Shown: in pieces, positions 41,342-51,017 of the stretch | How positions within the stretch are numbered: position 1 is the first letter of the stretch | How the letters are laid out: each line of letters starts with the position of its first letter | Assembly: GCA_024867545.1 (NCBI GenBank) | Contig: JANFNE010000005.1 | Span: 682,001 to 746,000, forward strand | Length of the DNA stretch: 64,000 nucleotides | Reading direction: 5' to 3' | From: Phytopythium helicoides | Lineage: Eukaryota; Oomycota; Peronosporomycetes; Pythiales; Pythiaceae | Translations under genes and position numbers: made by a program | Notes under the pieces: generated by a model | The model's database searches: none | What the model was told of the DNA's origin: nothing | The model's input: the letters and a program-made list of their open reading frames with translations, nothing else

Positions 41342-43561
41342 ATGGCGACGGGACTGCGCAGCTCCGTGACGGTGCGGCGGCCGCTGGGCGACGCGGCGCT
41401 GGCCGCGGGCGCCGAGGAGGCCGCGGGCAAGAGCCGCGCCGAGTACGAGGCGATCCTGCGGCAGTTCCTGGCGGACGACCGCGCGCCCAGCGTGTCGGCG
41501 GCCATGGTGAGCGTGCTGCGGCAGGACACGGCGTGCAAACTGCTGCTGGGCTTCGTGACGCAGCTGGCGCCCGGCGCGAGCGAGGAGCTGCAGCCGGAGG
41601 ACGCCGACATGGACAGGCAGGCCGCGGCCGAGGGGCTGCGCGAGGACGAGCAGCCAGGCGGCGCCACGGACGCCCTGCGGCTGTCCTACCGCGCCACCAT
41701 GCTGCTCACCAACGACGACACGTCCGACGCGCTCCTGTCCTTCCTCGCCGACAAGAGCAAGCTCGTCACGCGCCGCGTATTCGCAGTCTTCAGCCGCAAC
41801 TCGGCAGGAAACCTGCGCCACGGATGCCGCGTCCTCGACTTCCTCATGCGGCTCTACCTCGACGACGTATACGACGTCGTGGGCGAGAGCCCCGCCGCAG
41901 CCAAGAGGTACATGGGCGCCATGCTCGCGTACATTGAACACGCACCCGTCGCAGAGGCATTCCTCACGCTTGTCTGCAAGCCCCACTCGGCCGCGCTCAT
42001 GCGCTTCTACGCGTGCACCCCGCCCAAAAAGTGGGCCTTCTTCCGCGCGCTCGCAGACTGGAAGCTCCTGCTCGTGCTCGCAGAGCACGTCACCAAGGCT
42101 GGCTACAGCGAGGCGCACACCATTGGCGCCGCCGACGTCTTCGTCGAGCTGCTCGACCGACTCGCGGCCGACGAGAATGGCGAGCTGCTGCTGCAGCCCG
42201 CGGCATACATCCCTGAGCTGCTCGAGGGACTCGTCAGCGCGGCCGTGGACCGCTCGGGCGCGCGCTCGATCGGCCAGCGCACGGCCGCTATCAAGTGCGT
42301 CTTCCGTCTGCTGCAGAAGAGCTCGCCCGATAAGGTGCAGGGCCCTCCCACGAGTCCGTACCAGTCGTTCGGCGCCACGATCGTCAACATGGTGCCCAAC
42401 CAGCTCGCGCCCCTGCGCGAAAAGATCTTCTCGCTCATTGAGACGCACCTGCCCAAGTTGCTCAAGTATTTGGTCGACAAGTATGATCACCAGCAGACCA
42501 TCGAGATGGACCTCGAGGCCGACACGCCTGTACTCCCGCCGGGTGCAGTACGGCATACGGCATATGTCGTCAAGGTGCCGTTCACCGAGTACCGACTCAC
42601 TCTCGTGCAGACCCTGGTCGAGATTGTGGCGCACAACCCTAACAAACTTGCCACCAGCGAACTGTTCGATGCCCGCGTATGGCGCGTGCTTGTGACCTGG
42701 TTCTTCGAGTACGCACACAACAACCTCTACCATGCTGCTTTCTATCAGCTGGTTTTCATTTCCATGCGTGCAGATGCCTCCAAGCAGCAGCAGCAACTAC
42801 AGCAGGACCAGCAACAGTCCCACACTCCTTCTGCGTTTGAGGTGCTCGTCAAGAAGATCAAACTCGTTTCGCTACTAGTCGAGCACTACAAGCGTGATGA
42901 AGCCAGCACAAGTAACGGCAGCTCGAGCTACAAGGGCTACGTGTTGCAGATGTGCAATGCGTTCCGTCTGCAAGCGGCTTCGCAGTCACCGGACGCGTTC
43001 TTGAGGAGCTTCCTCCAGTCGCACACGATCTGGCGAGGCTTTGAGCCGGAGCTTCGTGCTCAAACAAGCCTGTTGACAAACTCAGGACTTGGTTTCCATG
43101 TGCCGCAGCCCATGCCTCGGGGCGGCTTCCTCCGGGACACGTGGCAACCTGGCGGCAACCCGGACGAACTGTTGATGGGCGACTCTGGAGACGGCATTGA
43201 CCATGGATCCGACTTCGCTCGATCGCTGGGCTTTGTGGACGACGTTGCATGGCCGGATGAGGCGGTATCGGAGGGTACTCGCAAGAAGAAGAAGAAGGGA
43301 AAGAAGAAGGGCAAAAAGAAGACCAAGGCTGATGGAGACGATGGCGATGATGATGACCAAGATGACAATGAGCACGCAGAGAACGGCGAGGCAATAGACC
43401 CTACCAGCGATAGCGATGCTAGCAGTGTGGGGACGACCGAAAGCAATGGTGACGCGTCCAAGACGCCGCATACACCCAAGAAGAAGGCAAGAAGAAGAAA
43501 AACCACAAGAAATAGACCGCTCTCGTTGGAGGGACGGCACGGTAGACGTCGGTGGTGTTAG
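41342..43561 (+). CDS. SAPS-like phosphatase regulatory subunit (PP6R/Sit4-associated type)
   Basis: A 739-residue single exon from ATG 41342 (MATGLRSSVT). The body is an all-helical armadillo-like fold. Segments fitting SAPS proteins include LSYRATMLLTNDDTSDALLS, the DFLMRLYLDD region, APVAEAFLTLVCKP, YRLTLVQTLVEIVAHNPN, WFFEYAHNNLYHAAFYQL (SAPS proteins have NN and H near the same place) and SYKGYVLQMCNAFRLQ near the C-terminal end. SAPS subunits bind the catalytic PP6/Sit4 phosphatase and set its targets, in cytosol and nucleus. A Gln run (KQQQQLQQDQQQ) and a Lys-rich then acidic tail (KKKKKGKKKGKKKTK, DDGDDDDQDD) follow. The tail is lineage-specific and may be a nuclear localisation and interaction region. 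No frameshift is seen. Other armadillo scaffolds remain possible. Confidence 0.62.
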   Translation: MATGLRSSVTVRRPLGDAALAAGAEEAAGKSRAEYEAILRQFLADDRAPSVSAAMVSVLRQDTACKLLLGFVTQLAPGASEELQPEDADMDRQAAAEGLREDEQPGGATDALRLSYRATMLLTNDDTSDALLSFLADKSKLVTRRVFAVFSRNSAGNLRHGCRVLDFLMRLYLDDVYDVVGESPAAAKRYMGAMLAYIEHAPVAEAFLTLVCKPHSAALMRFYACTPPKKWAFFRALADWKLLLVLAEHVTKAGYSEAHTIGAADVFVELLDRLAADENGELLLQPAAYIPELLEGLVSAAVDRSGARSIGQRTAAIKCVFRLLQKSSPDKVQGPPTSPYQSFGATIVNMVPNQLAPLREKIFSLIETHLPKLLKYLVDKYDHQQTIEMDLEADTPVLPPGAVRHTAYVVKVPFTEYRLTLVQTLVEIVAHNPNKLATSELFDARVWRVLVTWFFEYAHNNLYHAAFYQLVFISMRADASKQQQQLQQDQQQSHTPSAFEVLVKKIKLVSLLVEHYKRDEASTSNGSSSYKGYVLQMCNAFRLQAASQSPDAFLRSFLQSHTIWRGFEPELRAQTSLLTNSGLGFHVPQPMPRGGFLRDTWQPGGNPDELLMGDSGDGIDHGSDFARSLGFVDDVAWPDEAVSEGTRKKKKKGKKKGKKKTKADGDDGDDDDQDDNEHAENGEAIDPTSDSDASSVGTTESNGDASKTPHTPKKKARRRKTTRNRPLSLEGRHGRRRWC

Positions 43562-43637
43562 GCGCTAGAGTGGACGTGTGCGTTTTGGATAAATGCATGC
43601 AACAGAGATATAACGTCTGGCTGACTTTACATGCCCA

Positions 43638-46600
43638 TCATTCGAAGTCCGAGTCGTCCGAGTCCGAGTCCGAGTACGCTCCTGCGGTCGCTAAGCCAAA
43701 AATGAGCGGCGCGGGCGGCGACTTGCGGGCCGGAATCTCCTTAGCTTGCGTCTCCCCCCAAGTGACGGACTTACGTGGCTTGCTCGGCGTGGAAGTGGTT
43801 GACGAGCTGGGACGGCCAAAAAGAGAAAACGCGTCATCTTCATCATCAGAGATCACGACCGGAGCTGCCTGGACGCGGTTACTACCACCAAACAAATCCT
43901 CAACATCGCTGTTGCTAGGAACAACATGGCCAACCTCTTCTTTAGATGACGTCACATCGGCAGGTTTGTCTTGATGGGTAGGCTCGATGACCTCACCAAA
44001 CAAGCTCATTCCTTCTGTACTGGGCTGATCGCCTTCTTCGCCATCGCTCGAAGTGAGCGAGTCTGTCCGCTGCTGCACAAGCACCTTAGCGGTAGGTGCA
44101 TTTTTGTCTTGTGGTACTTCCTTCACCGATGAACTCTGGTTGTCAACGGGCGAAAGAGGTCCTGCTTCAGGCTCACATTCGCTTTGTGGCTGCGTCAACT
44201 CTTTCTTCAAGAGATCAGCTAGAGGCGGCAGCGAAGCTGACGGGGGCTCGACAACTGGCGACACAGCCTCTGCAGTGCTCGATTCGTTCTCCATGTCGAG
44301 GTTGGACGACGCAGACACGTTCTCCGATTTCTCCTGCAATGAGGAGCTCGAACTAACGTTTTCTCCGTCCGGTGATCCTTCCACTGACAGCTGGTTTGAT
44401 CCGGTGCTACTTGAAGGGACGATATCGATTTGCAACTCTGGCGCCTTGGATTCCATGTTGACTACTTCCACAGACTGGCTCATGCTGTTGGACTCGTTGT
44501 AAGTCTCAATTGGTTCCGCAATCAGCTCTGAAACGGGGATTGCCTGCACTTCGTTGGCTGGTTCGACGATAACATGGGGTTCCATCAACGAGGTCTTGAA
44601 CGCGGGATGGTCTTCAACTACTACAGCCGTTGGGGTAGCAGCTTCAGTTAGCTGCTGCACACTCTCGGCGCTCTCGCCGCCTTTGGTGACGACTTCATAC
44701 TCAACTGGGGTGGGGAGAGACATAGGAACAGCCATGGCTGATGATTCTATCGGGACAGCCATAAATTCAATTGGAGCTTCGGATTTCACTGGAAGAGGTT
44801 CAACAGGGGCTTCCAGCTGCATAGGCACCGACCCAGCCGGAGGTTGTCCTTGCGCGGGTGAGGGCTCAGCTGGGGGTTGTGCTAGCGCAGGTGCAGGCTC
44901 GATGGGTGCATTCGAAGCCACAGATACAGTCGACACTGTCGACACGGTGGAGTCTGTAGACAGGCTTCTCACAAGTGTTGGCTGAGTATCCACGGAGTCG
45001 CACTGGGATGTGAGAGTGTCGAGGTTCCGCAGACGATATCCGCGCGCGGCAAAGAGCAGGTTTTGCCGCTTGACAGCGTCTGGCTGGATGCTGGCGAGAC
45101 AAGGCACGAGCTGCAGCGCCCGCAGAGGCTTGAAGTCGGTGATGAGCGACTGCAGATACTCGTCCGCATCCATAAAGCCCGAGCCATAAAGGCGCGCGTT
45201 GACCTTGAACTCCTCAAATCGTGGCTTGTTCTTCTTGAAAACCTTCTTGGCGACTTTTGTGACGCTCTTCTGCATTTCGATGGCCGCGTCATCGTACACG
45301 CAGTCAACGGAGCGAGGCACAAGAGGCACAGTTGTTACCGGAAGCAGCAGTTTGAAGGGATGAAACTCTGGTAAGTCGCTGGGCAACGTAGCAGGGCTGG
45401 ACGGGAGGGTGCGTGTAGAAGGCGGGTGCACTTCAGGCGTCCAAGCCGCAGGAGAAGGTGGGCTAGGCTCAACTGGTACTGGTACTGGCATCGATGTTAC
45501 TACCACTGGAGCGGGAGCTGGAGCTGGGGTTGGAGCTGGATTCGGGGCGGCTGGCGACTCGAATAGCGCCTTGGCAGCCTGGACGGGAGGTCGCGGCGTG
45601 GGTACTGGCACAGCTCTCTCAGCAACCACTGGCACAGTCGCAGCTAGCTCTGAAGCCGGAGTATGTGGCGCTGGCGGTCGTGCAACTGGGGTCGACATCC
45701 GGGCTGGCGGAGCTGGCGGAGCTTCTGCTCTTGCTTCAAACATTGCCTTGGCGGCCTGCACGGACGACCGTTGGGCAGGAACCGGTACAACAGGGCTCTT
45801 ATTGTCATCCCGCGCCTCAAATGCCGCCTTGGCAGCCTGCACAGGTGATCTCGAAGCCTCAAACACCGCCTTGGCGTTTTGCACAGGTGATCGCGAAACA
45901 TGAGCTGTCGACACCTGTTGATTTATAGCAGCAACTGGTGAGGCTGTAGTCGCTTGCGTCGTAACAGGAGTCGGCGTTGAAGTTGGCGGAGGTTGAGCAC
46001 GCGTTTCAAACACCGCCTTGGCGTTTTGCACAGGTGATCTTTGAGTATGAGCTGTCGACACCTGTTGATTTACAGCTACTACTGGTGAGGCTGTAGCCGC
46101 TTGCGTCGTGACAGGAGTCGGCGTCGGAGTTGGCGGAGGCTGAGCGCGTGCCTCAAACAGTGCCTTGGCGTTTTGCACTGGTGATCTCGGAGTATGAGCC
46201 GGTGCCACCCGTTGGCTTACAGCAGCGACTGGTGAATTGGCAGTCGCAGGTCTCGTGGTAGGCGTCGAGGCTGGGCCTGGACGAGGCTGGGAGCGCACCT
46301 CGAACAGCGCCTTGGCGTTCTGGACAGGTGATCGCATGCCAGTAGGTGGCTCCACTGGGCTCTTGACTGCTGGCTGGCTCACTGCCGCAACCGGAGCAGC
46401 AGCTCGCGGTGCGAACCTGGCGCTCACCGCCGGCTTCTCGGCCGCCTTGGGCGCTGCAGCGGGCGAGTTGAGCTTCGAGATGAGCGCGCGCACCGACGCC
46501 GCGCGCGGTGGCTCCTCCTTCGCTGCAGACGAGGCCTCGACCTCCGGAACGGGCGCCGCGACGCTCGTCACCACCGCGGGAGCGCTGGGCGCCGTCCGCT

Positions 46601-46833
46601 GCTGCCTGCCGTCGAACAAGGCGCGCGCGGCCTGGAACCCGCCGCGCGGCTCGTCGCGTGCGCTCGAAGCGTCCGCGCGGGCGGAAAGCGCCGCGTTCTC
46701 GGCCGCGGAGGGCGCCGCGAGGCCCGCAGGAGGCCTCTGGGAGCGGCGCGGAGCTCAGCGGGCGACTGGCGACGGGCGTGGGGCGCGCACCGCGGCCGCG
46801 GCGGCCCGGGGGCGGCGGCCGGAGCGTCGCCAT
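43638..46833 (-). CDS. Pro/Ser-rich scaffold with eight repeated VQxAKALFE motifs
   Basis: Probable start ATG 46833 (MATLRPPPPGRRGRG). A one-base gain between about 46640 and 46760 moves to the main frame, which stays open to 43638 (about 1065 residues in all). Repeats: FQAARALFD near 46630, then seven copies of RSPVQNAKALFEAR or variants (46340 to 45560), each in a Pro/Thr/Ala-rich spacer. A folded segment follows: VYDDAAIEMQKSVTKVAKKV, NARLYGSGFMDADEYLQSLI, LVPCLASIQPDAVKRQNLL; this resembles C-terminal helical pieces of ZNF598-type proteins, with low certainty. The last 500 residues are acidic, disordered and end DSDSDDSDFE. The short repeated motif looks like a multivalent binding site. 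Function unknown; likely an assembly scaffold. Confidence 0.65.
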
Positions 46834-47746
46834 GGCGATGACGCCGCGGGGGGACTAGCGCGCCGCGTTCTCGCGCGGAGCGGCCGCAAGCATACTGGGG
46901 CCCATATGTTCGCGGGCACGTCTCCACGTTGCGCGACGGCGGTTTCGGCCAATCAGCTCGCGGGAAACGGCTTTTTGAGCCAATCACACGGAGAGAGTGA
47001 TGCTTGCTCTCTCCCCGCTGGGGATCCCTCGCTGGGGCTCCCTCGCTCATCGCAGCAGGAGCGGCGAGCTCGCTCTTGCAGCAACGGACTGCTCTGCCGT
47101 GGAGGAAGCTGCTGCAGACGGCCAGGGGGCGACTTGGAGGCGACTGACACACAGGTGAGACCAGTTGAAGTTGCGGCGACGCACCGTGATGACACGCAAT
47201 GCGACGAGGCGAGTTTGAGGTGGTCCACTTGAAAGATCAGTGCGTCCGTGTCATGCCGCTTGGCATGGCCGCTGTGTCAGCACAGCAGAAAATTCCTGCC
47301 TCGGCGCTGTCAGCGCAGCGGCCTGTGCATACGCGGCGGGTATTGCGCGCCCCGCGGTTGACGCGCGGAAGGTGGTGTTGTCTTTTCTCTTGGGATTTGT
47401 ATGGCCGCGGCGCCACCAGCCGATTCGCACCTGATCGATGGCCACCGGAACTACAACCCGGGTCATCCGTTTTCATTCACAAACCCGCCCACCCGTCTAC
47501 AATTTACTAAGACACATAGAACTAGTGGGTCGGGTCCAAATCTGTTCCACTTCACGGTCCAGACCCACCCGTCCGGTCGAATCACAAGAAAAAGCCCGGC
47601 GGTTTGGCCAATCACTTTCCGCCTCGCTATGCAGCCGATAACCGGTATCTCACCGGTATGAAGCGCGGATCTCGCGTGGGTGGCTGAACTGCAACCAGGT
47701 CAGTCCGCGACCACCCGCCCCCCGCGCACGCCTCCCCCCCGCCGCC
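46834..47746. promoter_or_regulatory. Divergent promoter region with three CCAAT boxes
   Basis: A 0.9 kb spacer between the ALFE-motif gene (-) and isopropylmalate synthase (+). CCAATCA occurs at 46949-46955, 46980-46986 and 47608-47614. The first two lie about 120-150 bp from the minus-strand ATG, the third about 139 bp from the plus-strand ATG. CCAAT boxes bind NF-Y-type factors in eukaryotes; use here is inferred. ORFs in this stretch have no motif. Confidence 0.4.
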
Positions 47747-49524
47747 ATGCTGCGCTCGCTCGCCACGCGCGCCCAGCGCTCCGCCGCCGCCCGCGGCGCG
47801 CGCCGCCTGAGCTCGGCCGCCCCCGCCGCCGCCGCGCCCGAGGGCAAGGAGCACCTCATCATCTTCGACACGACGCTGCGCGACGGCGAGCAGTCGCCAG
47901 GCGCCACGCTCAACTTCCGCGAGAAGCTCGACATCGCGCGCGCCATCTCGGCGCTCGGCGCCGACGTGTGCGAGGCAGGCTTCCCCATCTCGTCGCCCGG
48001 GAGACTTTGACGCCGTGTCGGCCATCGCGCAGGAGGTCGGACCGCTCATGCACAACCGCCGCAGCGGCAAGCCCATGACCATCGCCGGCCTCGCGCGCGC
48101 CATGGAGAAGGACATCCAGCGCTGCTACGACGCCGTCAAGCACGCGCCCAGCCACCGCATCCACACCTTCCTCGCCACCTCCGACATCCACCTCAAGTAC
48201 AAGCTCAAGATCTCGCGCGACGAGTGCATCCGCCGCGCCGTCGCCGCCGTCTCCTTCGCCAAGAGCCTCACGCACGACATTGAGTTCTCGCCCGAGGACG
48301 CAGGACGCAGCGACCCCGACTTCCTCTGCGAGGTGCTCGCCGAGGTCATCAAGGCCGGCGCCACCACGCTCAACATCCCCGACACGGTCGGATACACGGT
48401 GCCCGAGGAGTACGGATCGCTCATCCGATACCTCATCGAGAACACGCCTGGCAGCGAGAAGGCCGTCTTCTCGACGCACTGCCACAACGACCTGGGTCTC
48501 GCCACGGCCAACACGCTCGCGGGTATCGCCTGGCGGTGCGCGCCAGGCTGAGGTCACGCTCAACGGTATTGGTGAGCGCGCCGGTAACACGGCGCTCGAG
48601 GAGCTCATCATGACGCTGCAGACGCGCCCGCAGCACTACCCCGTCTACTCGACGGTCGACTCGACGCACATCACGCGCTGCAGCCGCATGGTCAGCCACT
48701 ACACGGGCATGAGCATCCAGCCCAACAAGGCCATCGTTGGCGCCAACGCGTTTGCGCACGAGTCGGGTATCCACCAGGACGGCGTGCTCAAGCACCAGGC
48801 CACGTACGAGATCATGCTGCCGGAGTCGGTCGGTCTTGCTGAGAACAAGATGGTGCTCGGCAAGCACTCGGGCCGTCACGCGTACAGCAAGCGTCTGCAG
48901 CAGCTTGGCTACACGGACCTGACGCCGCAGCAGCTCGACTACTACGTCGAGAAGTTCAAGGTGCTTGCTGATGAGAAGAAGACGGTCACGGACGCCGACA
49001 TTGAGGCCATCGTGTCGGACGAGCTGTACAAGCCCGAGACGTTCTGGACGCTCCAGTCGGTGCACGTGACGGCCGGTAACCTGGTCAAGCCGACGGCGAC
49101 CTGTGACGCTTGCGTACAAGGACGGCCATGAGGTGAGCGAGGCCGCCATGGGTGCTGGACCGATCGACGCCATCTACGTGGCCATCTCGCGTGCCACCAA
49201 GACGTCGAACATTCGCCTGAACGAGTACTCGGTCGACAGCATCACGGACGGCACGTACGCTCTGGGTGAAGGTGACGGTGCGCGTTGAGGAGGAGAAGGG
49301 CGAGGCCCCCGTCGCCAAGAAGGTCGAGGAGGACGGCGCGTCGGACAGCGAGCTGGTGAACCCGCAGACGGGCGTGGCGCGCAACCGCCAGTACGTCGGC
49401 CACGGCGCCAACACGGACATCCTGGTGGCCGTCCGCCACTGCCTACGTGAACGCGCTCAACCGCTTCATGGCCGCCAAGTCGCGCGCCGCCAAGGACGCC
49501 GAGGCCGCGCGGGTGCAGGCCTAA
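47747..49524 (+). CDS. LEU4: 2-isopropylmalate synthase, mitochondrial (leucine biosynthesis)
   Basis: Condenses acetyl-CoA with 2-oxoisovalerate to 2-isopropylmalate, the first committed step to leucine. The N-terminus ([20 protein letters not shown]) is an Arg/Ala-rich mitochondrial presequence. Catalytic signature: [18 protein letters not shown] (metal Asp and Arg of the HMGL fold), [15 protein letters not shown], metal-binding [16 protein letters not shown], and [11 protein letters not shown]. The LeuA dimer (regulatory) domain starts near 49020 and contains [15 protein letters not shown] and [15 protein letters not shown]. Five one-base gains interrupt it: near 48000 (CCCGGGAG), 48530, 49100, 49270 (CTGGGTG) and 49450. 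Each single removal restores conserved family sequence, for example [14 protein letters not shown] therefore read one intact gene of about 590 residues ending at TAA 49524. Confidence 0.93.
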
Positions 49525-49809
49525 ACTCGCCGCCATACCCTTACCATAATGCAGCCTACTAGTGTCTCACTGTATTCGTTGGTTCTTGCTTGACCTGGTT
49601 GATGGAGATGGCGCTAACAGCAAGCGCGATGCAGGCATTGTTGGTGGTGGCAGGCACTGCATTTGCCACCGTGGTGAGCCACTTTGTGGTCACCTTGAAG
49701 CTTGACAGTGTCCAGTCCAAACAGTCCTTCCGGCACATCTGGGAGTCCACTAGAGACCTGCTCTCCCAGGGACACAACCAGTCGACAGCCAGACCGCGAC
49801 GACACGAGG
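49525..49809. other. Short spacer with an ambiguous hydrophobic ORF
   Basis: A plus-strand frame (49590 on, MEMALTASAMQALLVVAGTA) and a minus-strand frame (49777-49559) both give about 70 residues with hydrophobic stretches. I cannot choose between them and think this is mainly 3' UTR of the synthase gene and leader of the PX gene. The plus frame runs into the PX gene's first exon and could be its true N-terminus. Confidence 0.35.
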
Positions 49810-50581
49810 ATGGCGCTCAAGCCGCGGCAAGGGCAGCGCCGCGGGGCTGCCTTGGCGAGTTCCGCGTGGACGTGCTGGGCACGCAGGAGTCGCTGGACCT
49901 GGACTGCGGCAAGTTCTACACGGTGCGTGTGCCCCCAGTCTCTCAGGGTGCTCCTGGGAGCCGCCACTGACAGCGAGCGACGGCGACAGGAGTACATTCC
50001 TGCGCTGCACGTGGATCGAGCGCAACGGCACGCCCGAGGTGCGCGCGTTGCGGGCTTGCTGGCGGTCGGGCGGGGGCTGACGCGCGCAGATCTGGGACGT
50101 GGTGCGGCGCTACCGCGAGTTCTGCGCCATCGACATCCTGGTGCGTGCCGCTCTTTCCGTGATGTGGGAAGCTCGTGTGTTGCGGCTGCTCACGCGACGT
50201 GGAGCGCGGCGGCGGCGGCAGCTGCGCGAGAAGTACCCGTCGCGCGCGCCGCTGTTCCCGTTCCTGCCCAGCAAGAAGTACATCGGGTCGTCGCTCTCGG
50301 CCGACTTCGTGGACAAGCGCCAGCGCGAGCTCGGCTACTACATGACGTCCATCCTGCACAGCTGCCCGCTGGTACGTGGGGGCTCCTACTCTAGCCCAGT
50401 TCGCGGCGCTCGCGCTAACTCGCGTCTCCTGCGTGCGCAGCTCGTGCAGGACGAGATCGTGGACTCGTTCCTAGACATCAAGCGCCACATCCTGGAGCGC
50501 GCGCGCGAGCAGCAGCAGAAGCGCGCCGGCTCCACGTCCACGAGCTCCCAGAAGAGCCTGGGCGGCGCCACGCAGCTCTAG
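49810..50581 (+). CDS. Small PX-domain protein
   Basis: Five exons: 49810-49922, 49990-50038, 50090-50140, 50222-50371 and 50441-50581. ATG 49810 (MALKPRQGQRRG) needs a one-base loss in the GGGG near 49840 to reach the frame GEFRVDVLGTQESLDLDCG. Exon 2 needs one T removed from ATTCC (49996) to give EYILRCTWIERNGTPE. After these, the PX fold is complete: WDVVRRYREFCAIDILL with the Arg-Tyr-Arg-Glu-Phe lipid motif, the FPFLPSKKYIGSS loop, and helices FVDKRQRELGYYMTSIL and VDSFLDIKRHILERA. The C-terminus is a short Gln/Ser tail. It is about 165 residues and essentially a free-standing PX domain, predicted to bind phosphoinositides on endosomes. The other PX gene, at 11.2 kb, is not a close relative. 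Confidence 0.78.
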
Positions 50582-51017
50582 CGCACGAACACACGCACGG
50601 ACGCATCCACACCATCACACCATCACACCATACTGAAGCCTCACGCTCGCCTGGCGTCGCCCCGCGGCGGCAGGAATAGCGCGGCATTTATAGCCGTCGT
50701 GGGCTCGACGGAAGGAAGGAGAGGGGGGGGGCGCGCCGTAAAACTCGGCCCTCCCCCATACATTCTGCAAGTCAATTGTAAAAAACCTCGCTAAATAACC
50801 TCAAAGATTCCCGAGCGGCCTCGCCATCCAGCGACAGCGCCGAGCGGCGGGAAGCGGCTCGGGAAGCGTCGAGCGTCGAGCGCCGCGCGCACCGCAGGGA
50901 CCGCGAGGCGCGCGCGCCAGCCAGAGAGAGAGCGAGAGCCGCGCGCGAGCGTCGCTCAGCCGGGTCGGCGCGCGTCTCCGCGGCTCTGGGGCCCGAGCAA
51001 CGCCCGCGAGCGGCGCC
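50582..51017. other. Intergenic/promoter stretch before the chromatin gene
   Basis: 436 bp. A TATA-like TTTATAG lies near 50686, and a purine run of nine Gs (AGGAGAGGGGGGGGG) near 50719-50733. The final 150 bp are very GC-rich leader. No gene seen. Confidence 0.4.

Noticed and set aside
41246..42796. 516-codon minus-strand ORF opposite the SAPS-like gene
   Set aside because: It is His/Val/Arg/Glu-biased with no motif and is the antisense shadow of a GC-rich coding strand whose plus frame shows a coherent conserved fold.
46237..47232. 331-codon plus-strand ORF
   Set aside because: Ala/Gly-rich shadow of the ALFE-motif gene with no motif; the minus strand carries the repeat periodicity.
47747..49524. 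Programmed +1 frameshifting in isopropylmalate synthase
   Set aside because: The five sites share no slippery heptamer, stop codon or context, and similar gains occur in unrelated genes, which fits sequence error better.
49559..49777. Small minus-strand hydrophobic ORF
   Set aside because: Overlaps an equally open plus-strand frame joined to the PX gene; no evidence favours it.
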